A stretch of DNA of 64,000 nucleotides from Acidothermus sp. (GTDB lineage Bacteria; Actinomycetota; Actinomycetes; Acidothermales; Acidothermaceae), in assembly GCA_023512015.1 (NCBI GenBank), contig JAIMAI010000003.1, positions 1-64,000 on the forward strand. Direction: 5' to 3'. The notes beneath the pieces were generated by a model. That model saw only the letters and a list, made by a program, of their open reading frames with translations. It had not been told where the DNA came from and made no database searches. The translations under genes were made by a program, and so were the position numbers. Positions 1-7,808 of this stretch are shown here, one piece after another; within the stretch, counting starts at the first letter, position 1, and every line of letters starts with the position of its first letter.

Positions 1-1973
1 AGACGAATGATTACTCGTATGGGACGAACACGGTCTACCAGGATTGGTCGCGGGTGACGGTGTATGTGGGTGGGGTGTTGGTGTGGGGGACCGAGCCTAC
101 CGGCGCCACCGCCTCCCCCAGCCCGACGTCCAGTCCGAGCCCGTCGAGCTCGCCCAGCCCGACGCCGACCATCCCGGCTAACCAGATCATCACTATCGAC
201 GGCAACACGAGGCTGCAGACCATCGATGGTTTCGGGATCTCCGAGGCGTTCGGCCAGGCGAGTGCCGTCATGGCCGCTCCGACGAACGTCCAGGACCAGA
301 TCTTTTCGTTGCTGTTCAGTACGACGACAGGAGCCGGCTTCACCATCCTGCGGAATCTCATCCCGTCCGATCCGAATCACACCATCGAGCCGACGTCCCC
401 CGGGAGCCCTGCGGCGACTCCGAGCTATCGGGATATCGGTGATGACTGGGGACAACTCCCATTCACCCAAAAAGCAATCACGTACGGGGTGGACACCATC
501 TATGCGAACGCATGGGGTGCTCCAGGATTCATGAAGACCAACGGAAGCGATTCCAACGGCGGGACGCTCTGCGGCGTCCCCAACGCTACCTGCGCGAGCG
601 GAGATTGGCGTCAGGCGTACGCCAACTACCTCGTCCAATATCTGCGGGATTACAAGAATGCCGGCATCGACATCGACTACGTCGGTTTCGAGAACGAACC
701 CAACCTCCAAGTGAGCTACTCCGGAATGCTCATGACGCCGGAGCAGTCCGCCGACTTCGTCAAGGTCTTCGGGCCTACCCTTGCACAGTCCGGCCTGGCG
801 ACCAAGATGACATGCTGTGACGCGGAGGGTTGGCAGCAAGCCCCAAGCTACGCCAACGCGATCATCAGCGACTCAGTAGCGAACGGCTACGTCTCACTGA
901 TTACGAGCCACGGCTACACCGGTGCTCCGACGAGTCCGCTTCCAAGCGGTGGCAAACATGTCTGGCAAACGGAGTGGTCGACGTTCGAGAGTTGGGATCC
1001 CGCGTGGGATGACAACTCGGCAGCCTCCGGCTTGACATGGGCAGATCACATCTACGTGGCGTTGACGGCGGCCAATCTCAACGGGTTCCTTTATTGGTGG
1101 GGAACGGCCACGCCGCAGACCAACGGCGACAACGAGAGCCTCATCCTGCTCAACGGAACTACGGTCACCCCTGCAGCACGATTGTGGGCCATGGCCGGGT
1201 TCTCGCGTTTCGTACGCCCCGGTTCCGTCCGATTGGGGACGACGAACCAGAACGGCAACCTCGACGCGGTCGCCTTCCAAACACCGGCAGGTCAGACGGT
1301 GCTCGTCGTCCTCAACAAAGCGAATTCCGCACAGCAGATCGGGATATCGCCGACGAATCTCGGTAACCCGACCACTGCCGTGGGATATCTCACCAACACC
1401 GCGAATACCCTGACGCAACAGCCGACACTCAGTCGAAGCGCGGGAGGGATTTTCGTCGACACGGTCCCGGCTCGCTCGATGGAGACGTACGTGATCGGAG
1501 GTGCCACCGCGTCGCCCACGCCGAGCCCGTCACCGACTTCCAGTCCGACGCCGAGCCCGACGCCGACACCGACACCGACGCCCACACCGTCTTCGACGCC
1601 GAGCCCCACGCCGTCGCCCACTCCAAGCGCGAGCCCGACGCCGACTCCCACGCCGAGCCCGACGTCAGGGGTGTCGTGCACGGCGACGTACAGCGTGAGC
1701 AACGACTGGGGGACCGGCTTCACCGCGAACGTGACCGTTACCAACGCCGGCTCGAAACCCACAAGCGGGTGGATGGTGACCTGGACCTTCGCGGGCAATC
1801 AGACGGTCACCAATTACTGGAACACGGCGCTTGCGCAGTCCGGGAAGTCCGTGACGGCGAAGAACCTCAGCTACAACAACGTGATCCAACCCGGTCAGTC
1901 GACCACCTTCGGATTCAACGGTGCGTACTCAGGAAGTAATTCACCCCCCACGCTGTCCTGTAGTGCGACCTGA
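1..1973 (+). CDS. Secreted GH30 glycoside hydrolase with CBM3 and CBM2 (5' end outside window)
   Basis: This is the 3' part of a multidomain exported plant-polysaccharide hydrolase. The frame is open through the left edge. Its first ~34 residues ([24 protein letters not shown]) are the last strands of a CBM3 cellulose-binding module, so the GTG at 54 is not the real start. After a Ser/Pro linker comes a GH30 catalytic domain. Counting from the GTG at 54, E215 in GFENEPN is the expected acid/base and E307 in WQTEWS the expected nucleophile. A ~55-residue Pro/Thr/Ser linker leads to a C-terminal CBM2 from about residue 540 ([16 protein letters not shown]). GH30 enzymes attack glucuronoxylan, beta-1,6-glucan or related polymers; I cannot fix the subfamily. 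The next gene encodes a GH12 enzyme with a closely similar CBM2, so a cellulase/hemicellulase cluster probably extends leftward. Confidence 0.9.
   Translation, partial: TNDYSYGTNTVYQDWSRVTVYVGGVLVWGTEPTGATASPSPTSSPSPSSSPSPTPTIPANQIITIDGNTRLQTIDGFGISEAFGQASAVMAAPTNVQDQIFSLLFSTTTGAGFTILRNLIPSDPNHTIEPTSPGSPAATPSYRDIGDDWGQLPFTQKAITYGVDTIYANAWGAPGFMKTNGSDSNGGTLCGVPNATCASGDWRQAYANYLVQYLRDYKNAGIDIDYVGFENEPNLQVSYSGMLMTPEQSADFVKVFGPTLAQSGLATKMTCCDAEGWQQAPSYANAIISDSVANGYVSLITSHGYTGAPTSPLPSGGKHVWQTEWSTFESWDPAWDDNSAASGLTWADHIYVALTAANLNGFLYWWGTATPQTNGDNESLILLNGTTVTPAARLWAMAGFSRFVRPGSVRLGTTNQNGNLDAVAFQTPAGQTVLVVLNKANSAQQIGISPTNLGNPTTAVGYLTNTANTLTQQPTLSRSAGGIFVDTVPARSMETYVIGGATASPTPSPSPTSSPTPSPTPTPTPTPTPSSTPSPTPSPTPSASPTPTPTPSPTSGVSCTATYSVSNDWGTGFTANVTVTNAGSKPTSGWMVTWTFAGNQTVTNYWNTALAQSGKSVTAKNLSYNNVIQPGQSTTFGFNGAYSGSNSPPTLSCSAT
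1510..1668 (+). repeat. Pro/Thr/Ser linker-coding repeat
   Basis: Degenerate tandem repeats built on CCGACGCCGAGC-like units encode alternating Pro-Thr/Pro-Ser. They form the flexible linker between the GH30 domain and CBM2. Reading frame is kept throughout, which marks it as a protein linker and not a DNA element. A shorter version lies in the GH12 gene around 3180-3265. Confidence 0.85.
1881..1920 (+). repeat. 40-base identity with the GH12 gene's CBM2 (copy 1)
   Basis: The stretch encoding [13 protein letters not shown] in this CBM2 is identical at all 40 bases to the equivalent stretch of the neighbouring GH12 gene, while the flanking codons differ. This suggests recent duplication or gene conversion between the two binding-module coding sequences. 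Confidence 0.8.
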
Positions 1974-2379
1974 CGACCAGGAAACTGGCCGGCGGATGGC
2001 TTCTCCGTCCGCCGGCCAGCCGCGTGCGCCCCGGCACTAGATCGGGCGTCGCGAAGCGGAGCCCGATCGGAGATCGTTCTCGCGCCCGACGCGGCGGGCC
2101 GTCGTCCGATCGACCGATCCGAGGGGAGCCGCCTGGCCGACGGGCACGCGGCGCTTTGCCTAATAGGAATGGCGCCATCCGGTCCTTTGCACATCGTGCT
2201 GATCACGTCACACTCAGTTACTAAGAGCCGGTAGGCCGGAGGTGACCCATGCACGGTGCGGGCGATCACGGGGGAGCGGTCGCACGGACGCGACTGCCCG
2301 CAGCCGGCATTCTTCCGGGCTCCTCGCCATCCGCGGGTCACCCGGTGGCACTCGACCAACCATCCGGAAGGAGCCGATC
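1974..2379 (+). other. Intergenic region and probable leader of the GH12 gene
   Basis: About 400 bases without a convincing gene. It holds the hairpin at 1985-2019, a second inverted repeat (GATCGGGC at 2040-2047 with its complement at 2061-2068) and a purine-rich GGAAGGAG ribosome site at the right end. An open frame from 2242 runs into the GH12 gene but its first 46 codons look non-coding. I saw no 14-base CelR-type palindrome and no riboswitch I could recognise. Confidence 0.4.
1985..2019 (+). terminator. Hairpin after the GH30 gene
   Basis: A 12-base perfect inverted repeat (CTGGCCGGCGGA and its complement) extends to about 15 pairs with one G-U pair and closes on a short loop. It lies 12 bases after the stop codon. 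No T-run follows, as is common in high-GC actinobacteria. Confidence 0.6.
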
Positions 2380-3573
2380 ATGGTAGCTCTCCCCATCCGG
2401 CGATGGCAGGCCCTCATCGTCGGAATCGCAGTGGGGACGACGGTCGCGGCCGGTGTGCTCGCGCTCGGCGGCCCCGCGTACGGTGCCACTACCACGACCT
2501 GTTCGCCGACCAGCGTGACGAGCGTGGCCGGTGACGAGTATCGCGTCCAAGCCAACGAGTGGAATTCGTCGGCGCAGCAATGCTTGACCATCGACACCAC
2601 GACGGGGGCGTGGTCGGTGAGCACAGCCAATTTCAACTTGCCGACCAATGGCGCCCCGGCGACTTACCCTGCCATTTACAAGGGATGCCACTGGGGTAAC
2701 TGCACGACCGTCAACGTCGGTATGCCCATTCAAGTCAGTAAGATCGGATCGGCGACGACCTCGTGGAGCACCACCCAGGTGTCGTCGGGTGCCTACGACG
2801 TCGCATACGACGTCTGGACCAATACCACACCTACGACGTCGGGCCAGCCGAATGGGACCGAGGTGATGATCTGGTTGAATTCCCGCGGCGGCGTCCAGCC
2901 TTTCGGGTCGCAGACGGCCACCGGGGTGAACGTCGCGGGCCACACCTGGAATGTCTGGCAGGGCCAGCAAACCTCCTGGAAAATCATCTCGTATGTGCTC
3001 ACCCCAGGGGCGACCTCGATCAGTAATCTCGACCTGAAAGCAATCATGTTGGACGCCGCGGCGCGTGGATCCCTCAACACGTCGGATTATCTGATCGACG
3101 TCGAGGCCGGGTTCGAAATCTGGCAAGGCGGCCAGGGGCTGGCGAGCAATTCGTTCAGCGTCTCGGTCTCCGCGGGTTCGTCGACTTCCTCGCCGACACC
3201 CAGCCCGACTCCCACCCAGTCATCGAGTCCGTCGCCGACTCCCTCTCCGACGTCGACCTCGTCGTCGGGCGCCGGATGCAAGGCCACGTATTCGGTGAGC
3301 AACGACTGGGGCACCGGATTCACCGCCAACGTCACCGTCGCGAACACCGGCAGCAAAGCCACCTCCGGATGGACGGTGAGCTGGTCCTTCGGAGGAAACC
3401 AGGTGGTCACCAATTACTGGAGCACCGCTCTCACGCAATCCGGGAAATCGGTGACCGCGCGTAACGTCGATTACAACGGAGTGATCCAACCCGGTCAGTC
3501 GACCACCTTCGGATTCAACGCGAACTACTCGGGCAGCAACTCCGTGCCGACGCTCACCTGCACGGCGAGCTGA
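2380..3573 (+). CDS. Secreted GH12 endoglucanase with C-terminal CBM2
   Basis: A 397-residue exported endo-beta-1,4-glucanase/xyloglucanase-type enzyme. The ATG is chosen because GGAAGGAG lies 7 bases upstream and a signal peptide begins at once: a basic start, the hydrophobic core ALIVGIAVGTTVAAGVLAL, and a likely cut after PAYGA near residue 35. The GH12 domain spans about 38-270. E161 in GTEVMIWL is the expected nucleophile and E246 in EAGFEIWQGG the expected acid/base. A Ser/Thr/Pro linker then joins a CBM2 (about 300-397, [14 protein letters not shown]) that shares most residues with the CBM2 of the upstream GH30 protein. GH12 enzymes cut cellulose or xyloglucan with retention; which substrate applies here cannot be read from sequence. 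Confidence 0.93.
   Translation: MVALPIRRWQALIVGIAVGTTVAAGVLALGGPAYGATTTTCSPTSVTSVAGDEYRVQANEWNSSAQQCLTIDTTTGAWSVSTANFNLPTNGAPATYPAIYKGCHWGNCTTVNVGMPIQVSKIGSATTSWSTTQVSSGAYDVAYDVWTNTTPTTSGQPNGTEVMIWLNSRGGVQPFGSQTATGVNVAGHTWNVWQGQQTSWKIISYVLTPGATSISNLDLKAIMLDAAARGSLNTSDYLIDVEAGFEIWQGGQGLASNSFSVSVSAGSSTSSPTPSPTPTQSSSPSPTPSPTSTSSSGAGCKATYSVSNDWGTGFTANVTVANTGSKATSGWTVSWSFGGNQVVTNYWSTALTQSGKSVTARNVDYNGVIQPGQSTTFGFNANYSGSNSVPTLTCTAS
3481..3520 (+). repeat. 40-base identity with the GH30 gene's CBM2 (copy 2)
   Basis: This is the partner of the identical stretch in the GH30 gene and encodes the same [13 protein letters not shown] segment. The two stretches are 1600 bases apart in direct orientation, so they could also support recombination. 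Confidence 0.8.
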
Positions 3574-3578
3574 GCAAC

Positions 3579-3601
3579 GGACGCCGTCAACTCCGGCGTC
3601 C
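3579..3601. terminator. Hairpin between convergent GH12 and GGDEF genes
   Basis: GGACGCCG and its complement CGGCGTCC pair over 8 bases with a 7-base loop. It starts 5 bases after the GH12 stop and ends 9 bases before the stop of the convergent gene, so it could serve both strands. Confidence 0.5.
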
Positions 3602-3610
3602 GCGTTCCGA

Positions 3611-5160
3611 TCAAAGCGGTTGTGGGGAGCGGGTCGATGGCTCGCTCCCCACCGTCGCGACCGTGACCCTATTGCGACCCGATTCCTTGGACTGGTAAAG
3701 AGCAGCGTCGGCGACCGAGAGGACCTGGTCGGGAGTCCCTCCGTGAAGGGGGAAGGTGGCAACCCCGAGGCTTGCCGTCACGCGAGGCTCTTCCTCCAGC
3801 GCCTGAATGCGTTGCCGCAGGGTCTCGGCGACTACCGCCGCGCCGTCGCAGTCGGTGTCCGGCAGCACCACGACGAATTCCTCTCCTCCGTAGCGTGCGA
3901 CCAGATCGGAGGACCGGCAGGACGAACGGAGCACCTGCGCGACCCGCTGCAGCGTGCGGTCGCCTACCTGATGGCCGTACGTATCGTTGATGCGTTTGAA
4001 GTGGTCGATGTCCACCATGATGAGAGAAATCGGCCGCATCCCCCGGCCCGCAAGCGCGAACATCCGATCGAGGTTTTGTTCGAGCGTGCGTCGATTCGCT
4101 ACGCCGGTGAGCATGTCGGTCGCCGCAAGATGGGAAATCTGCTCCAGGAGCCAGCTATTGACCAGGGCGAGCGCCGTCTGCGATGCGTAGCGTTCGAGCA
4201 TCGTGACGACACGCCGGTCGACCCGCGAACCGAATCGCGGGTTGTGTTCGGCGACGAGCACACCGTTGACGGTATTGCCGGCAAGCAGGGGAACGAGCAG
4301 GAGTCGGCGGGCTCGCGGGAAGAGCTGCGCCAACCACGGGTCGAGGTCGGCGCGCAGCACGCCCAGCCGGACCGTGCGCCGCTCGCGGACGGCGATGTGC
4401 ACCGAGTGATCCATCAGCGGGGAGAGGTTCGTCGTCCCCGTGTTGACCGACGCGACCAACGTCCAGGTGTCGCGACCAACCGCGATGGCGACCCTCGGTG
4501 CGAGGAAATCGTCGTGGACGGCGTCCACCAACCGCTGGCAGATCTGCTCGGCTCGCGGTGTTTCCTCCAAGCGGCGAGAGAGGTTCGCAAGACCCTGCAG
4601 GTCGTAATTCCGGCGCCGCAGCTCCCGCTCGTTCACCGAGGCGAAAGCCGCGGTGGCGAGGGTGACGAGCCAGACCGCCAGCACGAACGCGATCACATCA
4701 CGGATCGTCGAGCGGTGAATGGGATGGATGAGCTCGGCGCCTGCGTATTGGTAGACGACGAAGCCGAGCATCGAATGCCAGACCGCCGTCTTCAGCCCCG
4801 TGCGAAACGAGGCCAGCAACGTCACGGCGACGATTTGTACCAGGACGAGCGTCACCTGCGGGAAACGAAACCCGCCGTCGCGTAGCTCGCGAAAGCGAGG
4901 TAGATGCCGTCGACGACCAGGGTGGCGTTGAAAATCGTGAGTACCGTACGCCGCGGCAACCGCGAGACGTGGCCGGAGGGCGCCGTGACCGCCAAATAGG
5001 CGGCGGTCGCCACAACGAGGGCTCCGAGTGACGTCCCGCGGTACTGCGGCACCGCGTACCACAGCACCACCATGAGGGTGCCGATGACGTAGCGGCAGAG
5101 TTGAGCAGTCCGCAGCCGCTCCCCAAGCGGTACGAGCTCGACGTCAACCGGGCGGTTCAT
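3611..5160 (-). CDS. Membrane GAF-GGDEF diguanylate cyclase, interrupted by a frameshift
   Basis: A membrane-bound signalling enzyme expected to make cyclic di-GMP. It is readable only in two frames. From the ATG at 5160 (MNRPVDVELV) come ~98 residues with the first membrane helices, ending at a TGA at 4852. A -1 shift at 4867-4873 joins them smoothly to 418 further residues: more helices, a GAF-like domain (about 190-330), and GGDEF. The bridged product is 516 residues. GGEEF begins near residue 425 (RYGGEEF), and an inhibitory-site RxxD (RSSD) sits at the standard spacing before it, so activity and product inhibition both look possible. The start overlaps the upstream gene's TGA (ATGA). The shift could be a real mutation, a sequence error or programmed; the slippery heptamer makes the last worth testing. 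Confidence 0.8.
4867..4873 (-). other. Candidate -1 slippery heptamer at the GGDEF frameshift
   Basis: On the coding strand the zero-frame codons GGT TTC are preceded by G, giving G GGT TTC. This fits the X XXY YYZ pattern for tandem -1 slippage. After slipping, reading continues CGT TTC CCG into the frame that encodes the remaining helices, GAF and GGDEF. A small hairpin (CTCGC-TTTC-GCGAG) lies just 5' of it. I did not find a convincing downstream pseudoknot. Confidence 0.4.
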
Positions 5161-6140
5161 CCTGCCTCCTGATCGGGGAGGTGATGAGCCGCCGGATCGT
5201 CGTCGAAGGGAAGGGTCTGGTCGCGATATACCGGAGCCTCCGCCAGCTTCGGATCTCGGCGGTCGATTCGGTGCTGCAGCAGCAAGAAAAGGAGGGGAAT
5301 CGGCGTCACGAGGACCGTCCAGGAAATCCCTTTCACCGTGGGCGCGGCCGCCGGTGCGACGGCGCGCACGATACGCCCGGCAACTGCGCCGAGCCGGCCG
5401 AGCCAGGCGGAGAAGCCGCTCGGGTGGGAGGTGTTGCCGGTCAGGGGGACCTCCACGGTTTGGCGTGGCGGCACGACCGGTGTCGTCGGCGGCTGGGAAG
5501 GCGGCGTCGACGTCCGAACCTCCCCTGAGGACGGCGACGGTGTCGGGATCGCAGCAGACGACGGCGAAGGACTGGGGGTCACAGCCGCGTTATCGGGGGC
5601 GGTGAGGGCGAAGCTGAACATCGCCGATGCCGACTTGCCCTGCGCTCCATTGTCATCGGCGAGGCGTACGGCGATGGAAACCGTGAGCGAACCGGCCGAT
5701 CCGGAGGTCTCCGCCAGCACCACCTGGTGCGAAAGATCAGCGTGCTGAGCGGCGAGATCCGCCAGAGTGCCCGAATAGACCGTCGTCCCGGAAAATCCGC
5801 TGCAATCGCCGTAGCCTCCGCCGTCCCCAGCGGCGACCTCGACGAGGAGGTAGGGCGCAAGGCCCCCGGTCGCGGAGACCGTCATCCCGAGCGTCCCCGT
5901 GCCGGTGAGGTCTTGGTAGCTGAGTCGGACACAGTTGTGGGCGGTCGTGCCCGGCGACAGGTCGGTGACCCCGGCAAACATGGGACCCGTCGCGTCGCTG
6001 GCGAGGGAGGGATCGGCGGCATGCGCGGGGTGGTTCACGGTCGCGAGCAGGGTCCCGGCCACGGCCAGACATAGGCCGACGAAGCGCACGGCTCGGGTAG
6101 CCAGCGTGGCCCGCGTGGACGGCATGGCGCGCGGTACCAC
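5157..6140 (-). CDS. Exported protein with Pro-rich linker and C-terminal membrane anchor
   Basis: I do not recognise the family. The 327-residue reading starts at a GTG (MVPRAMPSTRA) preceded by GGAGGG at good spacing; the ATG 15 bases inside is the alternative. Residues ~15-42 form a signal peptide (FVGLCLAVAGTLLA, then AHA). An extracellular beta-rich region of about 160 residues follows, containing two Cys. Then come a Ser/Pro/Thr linker, one hydrophobic helix (WTVLVTPIPLLFLLL) and a ~37-residue acidic cytoplasmic tail. It looks like a surface sensor or anchored cell-wall protein. Its TGA overlaps the ATG of the GGDEF gene, so the two are translationally coupled and it may pass a signal to that cyclase. 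That link is inference. Confidence 0.75.
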   Translation of the reverse strand: MVPRAMPSTRATLATRAVRFVGLCLAVAGTLLATVNHPAHAADPSLASDATGPMFAGVTDLSPGTTAHNCVRLSYQDLTGTGTLGMTVSATGGLAPYLLVEVAAGDGGGYGDCSGFSGTTVYSGTLADLAAQHADLSHQVVLAETSGSAGSLTVSIAVRLADDNGAQGKSASAMFSFALTAPDNAAVTPSPSPSSAAIPTPSPSSGEVRTSTPPSQPPTTPVVPPRQTVEVPLTGNTSHPSGFSAWLGRLGAVAGRIVRAVAPAAAPTVKGISWTVLVTPIPLLFLLLQHRIDRRDPKLAEAPVYRDQTLPFDDDPAAHHLPDQEAG

Positions 6141-6339
6141 CGGCCCTCCTCGGTCGCCTTCGGCCGGCTCCTCCGACCTCCTGTGATCTATCGGCCGCTG
6201 CCGGGCAAAACTGAGCCCCGGGGTGCCCCGAGCCGCTGCCGGGCGGAGCGCAGTCGCAAGGTGCATCCCCGACCGTCCGGATAGACTCGGCGCGGGCGGC
6301 CGCAGCAACGACGAAGTCTCCTCAACGGAAGAGGCTCCA

Positions 6340-7407
6340 GTGATCGGTCGCGTCGCGAAGTTGTGGGGCGCGGGGCTTGCGTTTCTCGCCGTCGGTTCGT
6401 GCACCGCCCACCCGAGCGGGTCCGCACCGACCGCCTCACCAATCCTCTCGCCGTCCCCGCCTTCGCCGGTCGTCTCGTCGGTGCCTACTTCTTCTTCGCT
6501 GCAGTCTCCGGCAACGACGCCGACCCCGCTTCGAGTCTCCGCGATCCCCGGAATTTCGGTGAGTCCAGGCTTCGAATCGGAGCCGACGATTACCGTGGAC
6601 CCCTCCGTCCGGCCTCCCGATCGCACCGAGGTGGTCGTCGTCCAGCAAGGGCCCGGTATCGCGCTGCAACGGGGATATCTCGCCGTCACCGACGATGTGG
6701 CCCGCACGTGGCGCAGTTCGGCGGTTTACGAGAATACGTATTTTCTCGGACAGGCTCCCCATGTCTTCCCGGTCGGGACGGCGCCCCTGGCCCTTCCGGG
6801 CTTGGTGCACGCCCTCGAAGGGATTCCCGTTGGGAGCAGGGTTTTGGTGGTCGTACCGCCGTCCGAAGGATTCGGGGTGAGCCCGAATCGCCCTCGCGGT
6901 GTGACGGCAACCGATACCGCCGTGGTCGTCTTCGACATCATCGGCGGGTACGCCGGGAACGCCGGACCCCAAGGGGCCGTGGTTTCCCACGGAGGCGGAA
7001 CGCTCCCGCAGGTCTCCTGGTCCGACCTGCGAAGCGCACCGACCGTGACGATTCCGCACGGCTCCCCGCCGTCGAAGCGGGTGGTCGAAACCCTCGTGAA
7101 AGGCGCCGGACCCGCTCTCCAGCAAGGAAATCTCGCGATCGTCCAGTATCTGGAGGTGACCTGGTCGGACGGGAAGGTGCGGAATTCGTCGTGGCGGACC
7201 CCCCTTCCCGTGCCTCTTCCCATCGGTACCGGGGCGCTCCTTCCCGGTCTCGACCAGGGGCTGGTCGGGGTGACGGTCGGCAGTCGGGTGCTCATCGTCG
7301 TCCCGCCGTCGCAGGGATATGGGGCAAGCGGTGCCCCCTCCGTCGGAGTCTCGGCCAGTGAAACGCTCGTCTTCGTGGTGGACGTGCTCGGCGCCTACAA
7401 CACGTGA
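6340..7407 (+). CDS. Lipoprotein with two FKBP-type domains
   Basis: A 355-residue lipoprotein placed outside the membrane. The GTG start follows GGAAGAGG. The lipobox LAVGSC puts the lipid-bearing Cys at residue 21, followed by a Ser/Pro-rich spacer. Two FKBP peptidyl-prolyl isomerase folds follow (about 75-205 and 225-355), each ending in the family pattern GSRVLVVVPPSEGFG or GSRVLIVVPPSQGYG. Both domains have lost the conserved FDSS segment (TWRSS and RNSSW instead) and the Trp of the PGW motif (PGL). Isomerase activity may therefore be weak and a chaperone role is possible. It is divergent from the exported-protein/GGDEF pair and converges with the DUF488 gene. Confidence 0.85.
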   Translation: MIGRVAKLWGAGLAFLAVGSCTAHPSGSAPTASPILSPSPPSPVVSSVPTSSSLQSPATTPTPLRVSAIPGISVSPGFESEPTITVDPSVRPPDRTEVVVVQQGPGIALQRGYLAVTDDVARTWRSSAVYENTYFLGQAPHVFPVGTAPLALPGLVHALEGIPVGSRVLVVVPPSEGFGVSPNRPRGVTATDTAVVVFDIIGGYAGNAGPQGAVVSHGGGTLPQVSWSDLRSAPTVTIPHGSPPSKRVVETLVKGAGPALQQGNLAIVQYLEVTWSDGKVRNSSWRTPLPVPLPIGTGALLPGLDQGLVGVTVGSRVLIVVPPSQGYGASGAPSVGVSASETLVFVVDVLGAYNT

Positions 7408-7413
7408 GAGCCC

Positions 7414-7779
7414 TCAGGGGCGGTGTCTCGATTTCTTCTGCAGGAATTCGCGTAAGACCAACGCACCGTTGTGTTCGGTGTCGCGCGCGGCGTAGAGCAG
7501 CACCACGTCGTGGTCGCGTGCGGCGTCGAGAAGCGGCCGCCACACCTCCGGTTTCGCCTGAAGTTCCTCGAGGTACCGACGGCGGAATTCTTCCCAGCGT
7601 GCAGGATCGTGGTTGAACCAGCGGCGCAATTCCGTGCTCGGAGCGACGTCCTTGAGCCACCCGTCGAGGGGAAGGTCTTCTTTTCGGACGCCGCGTGGCC
7701 AGAGTCGCTCCACGAGGTATCTCTTCTCGCCGGCGCGGGGGGTATCGTCGTACACTCGTCGGATCGAAATACGGCCCAT
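7414..7779 (-). CDS. DUF488 family protein
   Basis: A 121-residue soluble protein matching the DUF488 family: start MGRISIRRVYD, the LVERLWPRG motif, ELRRWFNHDPARWEEF in the middle, and LLYAARDTEHNGALVLREFL near the end. The family is widespread in bacteria and has no firmly established reaction; some members sit near stress or redox genes. The start has no ribosome site. It lies 6 bases after TAGTCT, the spacing expected of a leaderless transcript. Only 6 bases separate its stop from that of the convergent FKBP gene. Confidence 0.85.
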   Translation of the reverse strand: MGRISIRRVYDDTPRAGEKRYLVERLWPRGVRKEDLPLDGWLKDVAPSTELRRWFNHDPARWEEFRRRYLEELQAKPEVWRPLLDAARDHDVVLLYAARDTEHNGALVLREFLQKKSRHRP

Positions 7780-7785
7780 GTCAGC

Positions 7786-7791
7786 AGACTA
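7786..7791 (-). promoter_or_regulatory. Putative -10 box for a leaderless DUF488 transcript
   Basis: TAGTCT on the minus strand ends 6 bases before the ATG. If transcription starts at the A of ATG, this is a canonical TANNNT -10 element. Confidence 0.45.
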
Positions 7792-7808
7792 GATCCCGAT
7801 GTGCGGTC

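Noticed and set aside
1510-1668. CRISPR-like or microsatellite array
   Set aside because: The repeats keep the reading frame and encode a Pro/Thr/Ser linker; there are no spacers.
2160-2340. Cyclic di-GMP or cyclic di-AMP riboswitch before GH12
   Set aside because: I could not build a consistent fold or find the conserved core bases of either class.
2242-2379. GH12 start at 2242
   Set aside because: The first 46 residues are basic and non-hydrophobic, while the ATG at 2380 has a good ribosome site and begins a signal peptide.
5157-6140. Sortase or exosortase substrate
   Set aside because: VPLTGN lacks the full LPxTG motif and is far from the membrane helix. The helix is followed by ~37 residues, too long a tail for either sorting signal.
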